NCBI RefSeq assembly: GCF_001742225.1
Contig: NZ_CP017075.1
Coordinates: 2,542,001 to 2,606,000, forward strand
DNA: 64,000 nucleotides
Origin: Novosphingobium resinovorum
GTDB taxonomy: Bacteria > Pseudomonadota > Alphaproteobacteria > Sphingomonadales > Sphingomonadaceae
Direction of reading: 5' to 3'
Part shown: in pieces, positions 18,637 to 27,038 of the stretch
How the letters are laid out: each line of letters opens with the position of its first letter
Position numbering within the stretch: position 1 is the first letter of the stretch
Notes under the pieces: generated by a model
What the model was told of the DNA's origin: nothing
The model's database searches: none
What the model saw: the letters and a program-made list of their open reading frames with translations, nothing else
Translations under genes and position numbers: made by a program

Positions 18637-19026
18637 CTACTTGACCCACTGCCGGGCAAGCCCCCATGTGATCAGATATTTTCCCGCATCACGCTCATTG
18701 ACATAGATGTGGGCGAGCGTGCGGCCATAGGCATCCTTGCCGAAGCGTTCGATCGTCACATGCCCCTGACCGATCAGGTTCTTCAGGGCATCGCGGCTCT
18801 CGTTCCCAAGCTGGAAGTCGCACCATGGCGGGTTTTTGGAAGCCGCCAGCTTCTTGCGCTGCGCCTTCTCGCAGCGCGCAGAGCCATCAAGTTCTGGGGC
18901 ATCGATTCCCGCCAGCCGCACCCGCTCCCCGCTGCAGAGACGGATGGTATCGCCATCATGGATCGACGAGACGCAAATGCCGGAAGCGGAGGCAGACGCT
19001 GCGGCGATCGCCAGTAGGAGGGACAT
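18637..19026 (-). CDS. Secreted thermonuclease homologue (SNc domain)
   Basis: 129 residues with a short signal peptide (about 1-15). The staphylococcal-nuclease fold signatures are intact: HDGDTIRL (about 23-30), VRLAGIDAPEL with the arginine and glutamate of the active site (about 35-45) and GKDAYGRTLAHI with the second arginine (about 97-108). Such small calcium-dependent nucleases are frequent beside integrases in proteobacterial mobile elements, where they may process incoming DNA. It is convergent with the integrase, ending 85 bp from its stop. Two cysteines (about 17 and 31) may form a disulfide. Confidence 0.88.
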   Translation of the reverse strand: MSLLLAIAAASASASGICVSSIHDGDTIRLCSGERVRLAGIDAPELDGSARCEKAQRKKLAASKNPPWCDFQLGNESRDALKNLIGQGHVTIERFGKDAYGRTLAHIYVNERDAGKYLITWGLARQWVK

Positions 19027-19118
19027 CGCAGCGATGTAACTGGCGCTACGATGCCTGTCGCATGAAAATAGATCCAGTCCGGATCAAAAGGCTGTCCGCC
19101 CGCGTGGCCAGGCGGCAA

Positions 19119-19151
19119 CGCTTGGCGCGTGGAGTGTCCCCGCGCCAAGCG
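19119..19151 (-). terminator. Candidate terminator downstream of the autotransporter gene
   Basis: A perfect 11-bp inverted repeat (CGCTTGGCGCG / CGCGCCAAGCG) with an 11-base loop, 37 bp beyond the autotransporter stop. It lacks a clear T tract. It would also insulate the nuclease gene. Confidence 0.5.
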
Positions 19152-19187
19152 TGCATGTCGGGAGCGGTCATCATGCGGCGGCAGATT

Positions 19188-22100
19188 TCAGAACGCCACG
19201 CTCAGCCCCGCGCGCGCCGAAAAGTCCGTGCCTGAGCTGGTCTGCTCGCTTCGTGCCGAGATTTTCCAGGTGAAGTCATAGCCGCCTGCCAGCATGCTCA
19301 CTTCGCCGATCCATGCGCCTTTAAGGCTGTCGCCGGCGATCGTGAAGGCATCGCCCGCATCGTAGCTGTCACCGCCGTTGAAGTAGGCCGTCGTGCTGCC
19401 GAGCTTTCCGGTCAGGACCTCGCGCCGCCCGGCTTCAAGTTGGAAGGTCAGCGGACGCCAGTCGGGCGAGATCGTGCCCAGCGAGTAGGAGGCCGTGACC
19501 GTCGGAGTGGCGGTCAGCATCTTGCTGGTGCGGCTCGCGACGGTGAGCGCCATCGCGTCGCTGTCGGCGGTTTCGGCATAGCCGTCTTCCTTGAGCCACA
19601 TCTGCTCCAGCTCGAGCTTGGGCTTGAGGCTGAAGCGGCGTGACATGTCGAAGCGGTACGAGGCACCGGCCAGGCCCGAGAACAGCCAGCCCTTCCAGCT
19701 GCCGTCGGCCGAATACGAGAAGTCGGTATCATCGATCGTGCCGGTATAAGTGCGGGTCGAATCGATCGAGATGCGCGAGGCGCCGACGCGCGCCCAGGCA
19801 AGCAGCGGGCCGTTCTGGGTCCGCCAGAACAGGTCAAGGTCATGCTGGCCGACGTCGAGCTTTCCGGTTCCCCCGTTGTTCTTCACCGTGCCCTGCATCC
19901 AGGCATAGGAGACGCCGAAATTGCCGAGATCGGTATGGCGTTCGACGCCGCCCGACAGGCCCCAGCCATTGGCCTTGTATCCGGCGGTGCCGGTCGCATC
20001 CTTGCTGGCGCGCCAGTAGATCGGCTCGAACCAGCCCCCGATGTCGGAAATGTCGAACAGGCTGGTGTCGTCACTGATATGGCGCGCGGCGAGGCGGTCA
20101 GCAGTGGTCACCGCCTTGAAAACGCCGCCGGCGTGGTCGGGCAGCAGGCCGCCGATCTGATCGCGCAAGCTCGCCGAATCCTCGACCTGGAGCAGGCTGT
20201 CGGTCATGTCGTCGTCGTTCTGCGCGGTCGCGTAGACCGCATCCCAGGCCGAACCTTGCGACTTCGTGAGGCCCAGTTCCTTCGTGGTCTTGCGCGAAAG
20301 GGTCAAGTAGACGTTGTCCTCGTCGCTGGTAACCGCGCCATTGTAGATGAAGGGCGTATCGACCGACGAGTTGAGGGCGCCCTCGATCGTCAGATTGTCC
20401 GAGGTGAGTACGGTGTAAGTGCCCTCGGCGGTCGCCAGGCTGTTCACCGTGGCCGAAACACTGGCGCCGTCCGCCAGCGTGGCGCTGTTGACCTCGATCG
20501 TGGAACTCTCGTCCCCATCGACATAGACACCGATCGTGCCGCCCGAACCGACCGTGAGAGTGCCGAAGTTGACCGTGGTGGCCTTGTCGGGGATCAGGGT
20601 GCCGCCGTTGACGGTGACCGCGACATTGTCGGCGTTGGCGAACTGGCCCGAGTAGGTGGCGGTGTCGTTGATGGTGACCGTACCGGTCTCGCCCGCGAAG
20701 TCCATCGTGCCCGTGTAGCTCGATTGGCCTGACAGCGTCGCCGTCGCCAGCCCGCTGCCGAAGTAAACGTCGCCCTCGTAGACTGCTTTGCCTGACAGGC
20801 TCAGAGTATCGTCGCCCGCACCGAAGTACGTGTCACCCACGATCTGGCCGGTCGACGCCGAAAGGCTGTCGTTGCCCGATCCCAGCAGGATGTTGCCGCT
20901 GATCCCGGCGTAGACCGTGGGATCTTCCTCGTCGTTGTCCTCGACATATTCGGCGCTCGTCTCGGCGTCGTCATCATTGAGGTACTGAATGATGGTGACG
21001 CCGGTGGTATTGGCGGAAAGATCAAGCGCGGTGCGGGTGTCGGTGCTCGAACCGCCCGCCGTGATGAAGCCGGTGTTCTCGATCGACGTCAGCGTGCCGG
21101 ACAGGTCCCGGATCGCGGTCGTCGATCCCTCGCCGCTGGAGGTCAGCGAGGCCGAGATCGTGCCGCTGTTGTAGAGCTTGGTCACGGTGCTGCCCTCGTT
21201 GATCAGCAGCGCTGTCGCCGACTGATCGTAGGATGTCGCGTTGAGCGTACCCGACACGCCGATGCCGTCGGTCAGGGTCACGTTGCCGCCCTGCCCGCCG
21301 ATCACCAGGCCATAGGCATCGGTGTTGCTGTAGTAGGAATTGGCGGTCACCGAGCCGTCGATGACGATCGAGTACGTGCCCATGTTCCCGGTGACCGCCC
21401 CGACGGTGATGTCGCTGCTGCCACCCACCTGCAGCGCCGGACCATTGCCGTAAGTGGTGATGACGCCGGTGCCCTCTTCACTGTCATCGACACCGTCGCC
21501 GTCCTCGTCGTCGTTGTCATCGTCGCGGTCGACGGGAGGGGCAGCGATGTAGACGCCGCCATCGACATTCCCGGTAATCGAGACGGCCGCCGTGCCGGTC
21601 CGCAGCGCCGCGCGGGAGAGCACCTCGGTGGTTCCATTGTCGTCGGTATAGGAATAGCCCTTGGTCACCGCGCCCTGGATCGTGACCGTGCCGCTGACGT
21701 CGCCCGCCACATTGAGTGCGCTCGATCCCGAACCAACGACCGAGACCGAGCCCTCGACAGTCAGGTCGCCGTCGATGCCCTGGGTGGAGATGCCAACCGC
21801 GTTGTCGCCGATCACCTTGATCGTGCCGGTGTTGGTGATCGAGCCGGTCCAGTCGCCGTCAAGGACGATCCCGCCGGAGTTCTGGCCCTCGACAGTGATC
21901 GCGCCCTCATTGAGGATCGTACCCGCCGCATCGCCGGTCACGTGAACGCCGTAGCGGTTGCCGGCCGAGGCGATGTTGTCGGTGACGATGCCGTCCGAAT
22001 CGGTATCGTCGACAACGTAGTCCTCCAGCACCGTGATCGTGCCGTCCTCGCCGATATCGAGACTCGAGGTCGTCCCGGCATTGATGGTGATGCCCGAGGC

Positions 22101-22343
22101 ATTGCTGGAGCCGCCCATCGCGAGAGTGCCACCCATGGTCACTGTCGAATTGCTATCGAGCGTGATGGCGCTGCCGCTGGCCAGCGTGATCGTGCCATTC
22201 TCGCCCACCGTGACATTACCCGCGCTCGAGGTCGAAAGCGCGCTCGTGGTGTCCTTGGTGATCGAGGTGTCGGCCAGCGACGGGGTGGCGGCGAGAGCGA
22301 GCGCCAGCGCGCCGAGGCCGGCGGTATTCTTGAGCGAATGCAT
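19188..22343 (-). CDS. Type V autotransporter with beta-helical passenger
   Basis: 1051 residues from an ATG at 22343, chosen because it begins a good signal peptide (LGALALALAATPSLA, cleavage about residue 24); longer frames upstream read like non-coding sequence. The passenger (about 25-765) is a succession of Gly/Thr/Val/Asn-rich strands (GTITLASGSAITL, NTGTIKV, NSGTISA) typical of right-handed beta-helices. Around residues 268-290 is an Asp-rich insert of the DxDxDG type (DDEDGDGVDD) that probably binds calcium. The C-terminal autotransporter barrel (about 785-1051) ends in GLSVAF with the terminal phenylalanine needed for outer-membrane assembly. Likely adhesin or surface protein; ligand unknown. 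It follows the lipoprotein gene at 22400 by 56 bp. Confidence 0.93.
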   Translation of the reverse strand: MHSLKNTAGLGALALALAATPSLADTSITKDTTSALSTSSAGNVTVGENGTITLASGSAITLDSNSTVTMGGTLAMGGSSNASGITINAGTTSSLDIGEDGTITVLEDYVVDDTDSDGIVTDNIASAGNRYGVHVTGDAAGTILNEGAITVEGQNSGGIVLDGDWTGSITNTGTIKVIGDNAVGISTQGIDGDLTVEGSVSVVGSGSSALNVAGDVSGTVTIQGAVTKGYSYTDDNGTTEVLSRAALRTGTAAVSITGNVDGGVYIAAPPVDRDDDNDDEDGDGVDDSEEGTGVITTYGNGPALQVGGSSDITVGAVTGNMGTYSIVIDGSVTANSYYSNTDAYGLVIGGQGGNVTLTDGIGVSGTLNATSYDQSATALLINEGSTVTKLYNSGTISASLTSSGEGSTTAIRDLSGTLTSIENTGFITAGGSSTDTRTALDLSANTTGVTIIQYLNDDDAETSAEYVEDNDEEDPTVYAGISGNILLGSGNDSLSASTGQIVGDTYFGAGDDTLSLSGKAVYEGDVYFGSGLATATLSGQSSYTGTMDFAGETGTVTINDTATYSGQFANADNVAVTVNGGTLIPDKATTVNFGTLTVGSGGTIGVYVDGDESSTIEVNSATLADGASVSATVNSLATAEGTYTVLTSDNLTIEGALNSSVDTPFIYNGAVTSDEDNVYLTLSRKTTKELGLTKSQGSAWDAVYATAQNDDDMTDSLLQVEDSASLRDQIGGLLPDHAGGVFKAVTTADRLAARHISDDTSLFDISDIGGWFEPIYWRASKDATGTAGYKANGWGLSGGVERHTDLGNFGVSYAWMQGTVKNNGGTGKLDVGQHDLDLFWRTQNGPLLAWARVGASRISIDSTRTYTGTIDDTDFSYSADGSWKGWLFSGLAGASYRFDMSRRFSLKPKLELEQMWLKEDGYAETADSDAMALTVASRTSKMLTATPTVTASYSLGTISPDWRPLTFQLEAGRREVLTGKLGSTTAYFNGGDSYDAGDAFTIAGDSLKGAWIGEVSMLAGGYDFTWKISARSEQTSSGTDFSARAGLSVAF

Positions 22344-22399
22344 GTCAGGTGTCCCGAAAGGATGAATATGCGTGATCTGGGTGAGATGCCGGTTGCGCC

Positions 22400-23350
22400 T
22401 CAGGTAGCGATGCCGATGACCGCCGTGCCGGTGTACCCGGCGGTCAGGCTGCCGCTCAGGGTCGGCGTCTGCTGGGCGCTCTGGGCCGAGGTGTTGTCGC
22501 CGAACACATTGTCCGACGAGAGCGAGATCGCGTTGTAATTGGCGATGCTGGCCGTGTAGCGGCTGTCGCCGGTGAACACGGCGGTGTTGTTGGCCGCCGG
22601 CATGGCCAGCTGCGAGATGAGCGCCGCCGTGCGTCCGGTGCTGGCCGAAGTCAGCCCGCCGGTGAACACCTCGAAATGGATGTGCGGCCAGCGCCCCGAA
22701 TAGCAGGCGGGGTAAATGGTAGTGAAGGTGACCTTGCCGTCGCTGTCCGTCACCTGCACCCCGCGCAGATAGCTCTCGGTGGTGACCCCGCTGGAATAGA
22801 GCGAGTAGAGGCCGGAGGCGTCGCAGTGCCACACGTAGATCGCAGCCCCCTCAATTGGCGCGCAGCCATTGCTGACATCGACGAGTTGCAGCTCGATCTC
22901 GAGTTGCACGCCGCCCGCCGTATTGGTCGAGCCGATGAAGCTGGAACGGATGTCCGAGCGCACGACACCGCTTTGGGTGAGCACGTTCGAGGTCGACCCG
23001 CTGGCGGTGTTGGTGCCATCGGCCGGGTAAGGGCCGTTGGTCTCGGTGGGATCGGCAATGCAGCTCGCATCCGAGCTCCCGCCCGAAGTGGACGACGAGG
23101 ACGTACTCGAGGTCGTGGAACTCGAGGTGGAAGATGACGAGGTCGATGGGGAACTCGTCGATCCCGAATTCGAAGAGCCGGAGGAATCGTCCCCGCCGCA
23201 TGCGCTCAGCGCCGCTGCGGTTCCCGCACTTGCCATGAAGGCCAGTGCACGGCGCCGGGCGAACATCTCGCGCCCTATCGCCTGAAGATCTTCGGCCAGG
23301 CCATGGCCGTGCGGCTCCCCGTGCGAATCGCCCCGCTCCCGAAATCCCAT
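22400..23350 (-). CDS. Intradiol-dioxygenase-fold lipoprotein
   Basis: 316 residues from an ATG at 23350 with AGGAGG close upstream. The N-terminus has an arginine run (MFARRRALAF) and a lipobox LSAC near 51, then a serine/threonine linker of about 40 residues. The catalytic domain carries ETNGPYP, IYVWHCDASGLYS, YLRGVQVTDSDGKV and YPACYSGRWPHIHFEV, where the two tyrosines and two histidines match the iron ligands of protocatechuate/catechol dioxygenases. Secreted or membrane-bound members of this family are known but their substrates are generally not catechol. Sandwiched between an autotransporter gene and a response-regulator gene, it is more likely an envelope enzyme than part of aromatic catabolism; this is inference. 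Confidence 0.85.
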   Translation of the reverse strand: MGFRERGDSHGEPHGHGLAEDLQAIGREMFARRRALAFMASAGTAAALSACGGDDSSGSSNSGSTSSPSTSSSSTSSSTTSSTSSSSTSGGSSDASCIADPTETNGPYPADGTNTASGSTSNVLTQSGVVRSDIRSSFIGSTNTAGGVQLEIELQLVDVSNGCAPIEGAAIYVWHCDASGLYSLYSSGVTTESYLRGVQVTDSDGKVTFTTIYPACYSGRWPHIHFEVFTGGLTSASTGRTAALISQLAMPAANNTAVFTGDSRYTASIANYNAISLSSDNVFGDNTSAQSAQQTPTLSGSLTAGYTGTAVIGIAT

Positions 23351-23493
23351 CGCCGTCCTCCTTCGCGCCCGGCATGATGGCCGAACCTCACAGGCGAGGA
23401 CTGTGCGCCGGGCGTTGCCCGGGGATTTCAGATGGATTGCACGAGAATTGCGATCAGTTTGCCGTTATCAGGTTGTCGGCGTGAGGCTGCCGG

Positions 23494-24282
23494 TCAGGCG
23501 GCCGGACGATCATCCATGACCGCCGGAACGAACAGGTAGCCTTCATTACGAACCGTGCGGATGATGTCGCTGCCGCCCTCGCCATCGGAGAGCTTGCGCC
23601 GAAGACGCGAGAGCTGGACATCGATGGCACGGTCGTAATGATCCGAATCCTCGCCGCGCGACCAGTCCAGGAGCTGATCGCGGGTGAGCACCCGGCGCGG
23701 ATGCTCGGCAAAGGCGCGCAGCAACCGGAATTCGCCATCGGACAGTGAAATCAGGGCATTGGTCGGATCGAACAGCAGCCGCAGGCCAAGATCCATGCGC
23801 CAGCCCGAAAAATGCAGGCAATCGCCCGAATCGACCTCGACCGCGCGGGCCGGGGCCGGGGCCGCCTCCGCCGGCCCGGCGGAAGGCGCGGCTGCGGCCT
23901 GGCGGCGCAGCACCGTGCGGATGCGCGCCAACAGTTCGCGCGGGTTGCACGGCTTGGCGAGATAGTCGTCCGCGCCCATCTCCAGCCCGACGATCCGGTC
24001 GACGTCGCTGCCAACCGCGGACAACATGATCACGGGCGGCGCGTCCGGCCCCATCTGGCGCAGGGCGGTCAGCCCATCCTCGCGCGGCATCATGACGTCG
24101 AGCACGATCAGGTCGAAGCTCTTTGCCGCCAGCAGCTTGCGCATCTCCAGCGGATCGGCGGCCGTCGTCGTGTCGTAGCCGTGCTTCGCGAGGAAGTCGC
24201 CGATCAGCGAGCGAATGCCCTCGTCGTCGTCGACGATGAGAATACGGGTGTGCAGGTCCATTGCATGCGGTTCTAGGATCAT
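23494..24282 (-). CDS. OmpR-family response regulator
   Basis: 262 residues. The receiver domain (about 10-122) has ILIVDDDEG with the acidic pair, the phospho-acceptor Asp in LIVLDVMMPRE (about 58), and KPCNPRELLARI with the conserved lysine. A Pro/Ala-rich linker leads to a winged-helix DNA-binding domain (about 160-255; LSDGEFRLLRAFAEHP, RTVRNEGYLF). An ATG at 24261 (MDLHTRILIV) is an equally plausible start. It is transcribed towards the lipoprotein and autotransporter genes and is divergent from the histidine kinase at 24969, which is its probable partner. Confidence 0.93.
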   Translation of the reverse strand: MILEPHAMDLHTRILIVDDDEGIRSLIGDFLAKHGYDTTTAADPLEMRKLLAAKSFDLIVLDVMMPREDGLTALRQMGPDAPPVIMLSAVGSDVDRIVGLEMGADDYLAKPCNPRELLARIRTVLRRQAAAAPSAGPAEAAPAPARAVEVDSGDCLHFSGWRMDLGLRLLFDPTNALISLSDGEFRLLRAFAEHPRRVLTRDQLLDWSRGEDSDHYDRAIDVQLSRLRRKLSDGEGGSDIIRTVRNEGYLFVPAVMDDRPAA

Positions 24283-24968
24283 TGTGCGCTGATGAATAGT
24301 GCGTGTTCCGGGCGGATTTCAGCCAAGGTTACACGTTGCGACAGCCCTGAAATGTGGCTGCAAAGCGATGAAATCCACCCGCAACTTCCGCCCCCGACAA
24401 GCTGCGCCATGGACAGTCAAGCTTGCCGCGATACGTATCGGCCAGCCGTGTTCGCGGATCTTAGTGCGCCCCCCGCGCCCTTTCCCGCGACATGCGGTTC
24501 CGCTGCGTTCGAGGCCACCGTCCGGGATCCCACCGCCAAGGGGTCCCGCGGTGCCGGGGCCGTCGACCGAGCGGGTTCTGTAGTCGCACCCGTCCCGTTC
24601 GCCGGTGGCCCCGGAACTATTCGAAACGAAATTACTCAAAACGCTCTCCACGCGTCGGATAATTTCTTGATTCGGAGTCCGCAAAACGACACAAGCGCGT
24701 GGTACTTGGCGCAGGCCGCCGAGCGCCCCAAACGTGCTAGCGGCCGAAAAGTTTCCAGCCGGATCCTCCGTTTTTCACGGAGTACGTCCGGCCCGATCCG
24801 GGGTGACCGTTCCCGCAAACCGCTTTGGTGGGCTGCGGGAACGCGAAGCGGGGACAGGAGGGACGTGTCCCTCTCTCCTGTCCCCGCTTCGCATATCGCG
24901 TCTCGACTCTATTGCTGCGACAATCCTTCATCTCGAATTCGCGCGCCGCGCATGGCAAAGCAAAAGCC
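24283..24968. other. Long divergent intergenic region between regulator and kinase
   Basis: Nearly 700 bp between divergently transcribed two-component genes. No convincing gene. The first 400 bp presumably hold the regulator promoter and leader; 24640-24720 is AT-richer. A large palindrome at 24843-24892 lies just before the kinase. Confidence 0.5.
24843..24892. repeat. Perfect 18-bp inverted repeat upstream of the kinase gene
   Basis: Left arm 24843-24860 (starts GCGAAGCGGGGACAGGAG) pairs perfectly with 24875-24892; the 14-base middle itself can extend pairing (GGGA/TCCC). It ends 77 bp before the kinase ATG. It could be a dispersed REP-type palindrome or an attenuator-like hairpin in the kinase leader. 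Confidence 0.85.
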
Positions 24969-27023
24969 ATGACCCTTCCCGAGATCCCCCGCCGACTCGG
25001 CATGCCGCTTGCCATGCAGATGGTCGCGATCCTGGTATGCGCATTGCTCGCGGCGCAGGCGGTGACCCTGGCGCTCACGGTCATCCTGCCGCCGCGCCCG
25101 GCCGAGCGCTGGAATATGGACGAAGTCGCGGGCGCGCTCGGCGGCGGCCCCGCCCCCAAGCGCCTCGAACGCAAAGCCATGAGCGGTCCGCCTGATGTCA
25201 GCGGGCAAGGTTGGCTGGTCTCGGAATCCTCGCGCGATGCACTGGCCCGGCGCATCGGCCAGCCCGCGAACGATGTGGTGCTCGCTTTCTACACCCAGCT
25301 TCCGGTCGGCGGCGTCGCCGTGCCGACGGGCGGCCGATCGCCCCTTGCCGTGAAATCTCCCGGTTCGGGCAGCCTGTCCTCGCTGCTGATCGATGAGGCC
25401 CATGCCCAGGCGATCCCGGGCGGGCCGCCTGCGGGTGGCTCGGCCGGTCCCGCAGGCCTTCCGGGCGGCGGTTTTCCCGGTGGCCGGATGCCGGGCGGCA
25501 ACTTCCCCGGCGGCGGCTTTCCGGGCGGGGCTGGCCCGCGCGTGCCTGCACAGCCCGGCTCATCCATGCCCCGCCCCAATCTGCCCGGCGGGCAAATCGG
25601 CGGCGGCAAGGGCGGCATGGCCCCCGGGCAGACCGGCGGCACCCGCCCCGGTGCAGGAAATGTCCCGGGAAATGGAACGGGTGAAGGCGGACGCCCGATC
25701 GGCAGTCCGGGCGCCGCACGCGGAGCCGGCCCCTTCGCCCAGCCCGGCCTGACACCCGGTATCGGCTCCGCTCCGCCCAGTCCCGTCATTGCCATCGCGC
25801 CGCCGGTCGCCCAGCCGAGTCCGGCAGCCGAGCCGACCGAGGAGATCCGGCGCGCGCCAGGCCGCCCGGCCGCGAGGCCCACAGCGACCGCACCGGCCTC
25901 CACTCCGGCCATTCAACCCCAGCCTGCCGCTTCCACGCCCCCTGTCGCGGCAGCCGCCCCCTCGCCCAAGCCCGGCATGCAGGCACAGCCGATCCCCGCG
26001 CCGCAGCCCATCCCCTTCCGCCGTGCGACGAGCACGCTGTTCGATGTCGCCTCGCCCCCGTTCATCGAGGGGGACTTCGTAGCGGCCGCACGGCAGTCCG
26101 ACGGGACTTGGCTGGCCGTGGCACCGCGCGCCGAGCCCTTCCCCAATGCCTGGCAGACCCGGGTGATGCTGTGGTTCGCACTGTCGCTGGCGATCGTCAG
26201 CCCGCTGGCCTGGCTGTTCGTGCGCCGTATCGTCGTGCCGCTGCGTGATTTTGCCCAAGCCGCCGAGCAGCTCGGCCGCGATCCTTCGGCGACCATCCTG
26301 CCGCTGTCCGGCCCGGCCGAGATCGGACGCGCGGCGAATGCCTTCAACCAGATGCGCCACCGCCTTCGAGCCTTCGTCGACGATCGCACCGCCATGGTCG
26401 GCGCGATCAGCCATGACTTGCGCACCCCCCTCACCCGGCTGCGCTTCCGCATCGAGGACGTGCCCGATGACCAGCGCGAGGGCCTGCTGAAGGAAGTGAC
26501 CGAGATGGAAGCGATGATCAGCCAGGTCATTGCCTTCATCCGCGACGCCTCGACGCCCGGCCCGCGCCACCGGCTCGACTTCGCCGAACTCATCGCCGGG
26601 AGTGTCGCCGACTGGCAGTTGGTCGGCGCAAAGGTCGAGATCGAGCGCAATGCCCACATCCCAGTCGAGGTCGATCCGGTCGGCATCCGCCGCCTGCTCG
26701 GCAATCTGCTGGAAAACGCGGTCAAGTATGGCGACAGCGCCCGCGTGCGTGTCTCCCTCAGCGGCAACGAGGCCGTCGCGGAGATCGTCGATGGCGGCCC
26801 GGGTATCCCCGAGGATGAGTTCGATCGCGCCTTCGAACCGTTCTACCGCAGTGAAGCCGCGCGCAAGTCGGGTCGGAACGGCAGCGGGCTCGGCCTCGCG
26901 GTCTGCCGCTCGATCGCGCGGGCACACGGCGGCGACGTCTCCTTCGCGCACGGTCAGGATGGCTTCGTGGCGCGTGTGAGCGTGCCAGCCGCGTTCGTCC
27001 CGACCCTGCGCAAAGCCGCCTGA
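24969..27023 (+). CDS. Sensor histidine kinase with a Gly/Pro-rich periplasmic insert
   Basis: 684 residues from an ATG at 24969; the frame extends upstream through the palindrome but without coding character. A first helix lies at about 16-38 and a second at about 398-420. Between them the periplasmic part starts normally, then about residues 140-350 are low-complexity Gly/Pro/Ala (GGGFPGGRMPGG, PGGGFPGG and similar). After HAMP (about 421-470) comes the HisKA helix with the phospho-acceptor in AISHDLRTPLTRLR (about 479), then an ATPase domain with NLLENAVKYGD, DGGPGIP and GSGLGLAVC. The partner is probably the divergent regulator at 23494. The insert resembles collagen-like or cell-wall-spanning linkers and is much longer than usual for EnvZ-like sensors. 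Confidence 0.92.
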   Translation: MTLPEIPRRLGMPLAMQMVAILVCALLAAQAVTLALTVILPPRPAERWNMDEVAGALGGGPAPKRLERKAMSGPPDVSGQGWLVSESSRDALARRIGQPANDVVLAFYTQLPVGGVAVPTGGRSPLAVKSPGSGSLSSLLIDEAHAQAIPGGPPAGGSAGPAGLPGGGFPGGRMPGGNFPGGGFPGGAGPRVPAQPGSSMPRPNLPGGQIGGGKGGMAPGQTGGTRPGAGNVPGNGTGEGGRPIGSPGAARGAGPFAQPGLTPGIGSAPPSPVIAIAPPVAQPSPAAEPTEEIRRAPGRPAARPTATAPASTPAIQPQPAASTPPVAAAAPSPKPGMQAQPIPAPQPIPFRRATSTLFDVASPPFIEGDFVAAARQSDGTWLAVAPRAEPFPNAWQTRVMLWFALSLAIVSPLAWLFVRRIVVPLRDFAQAAEQLGRDPSATILPLSGPAEIGRAANAFNQMRHRLRAFVDDRTAMVGAISHDLRTPLTRLRFRIEDVPDDQREGLLKEVTEMEAMISQVIAFIRDASTPGPRHRLDFAELIAGSVADWQLVGAKVEIERNAHIPVEVDPVGIRRLLGNLLENAVKYGDSARVRVSLSGNEAVAEIVDGGPGIPEDEFDRAFEPFYRSEAARKSGRNGSGLGLAVCRSIARAHGGDVSFAHGQDGFVARVSVPAAFVPTLRKAA

Positions 27024-27038
27024 GCGGACGCCCGAACC

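Noticed and set aside
22344..22832. N-terminal extension of the autotransporter frame
   Set aside because: It overlaps the lipoprotein gene and reads as Arg/His-rich frame-shifted sequence; the signal peptide begins at 22343.
24292..24972. 226-codon + strand frame in the regulator-kinase gap
   Set aside because: No domain, poor codon pattern, and it runs through the palindrome at 24843.
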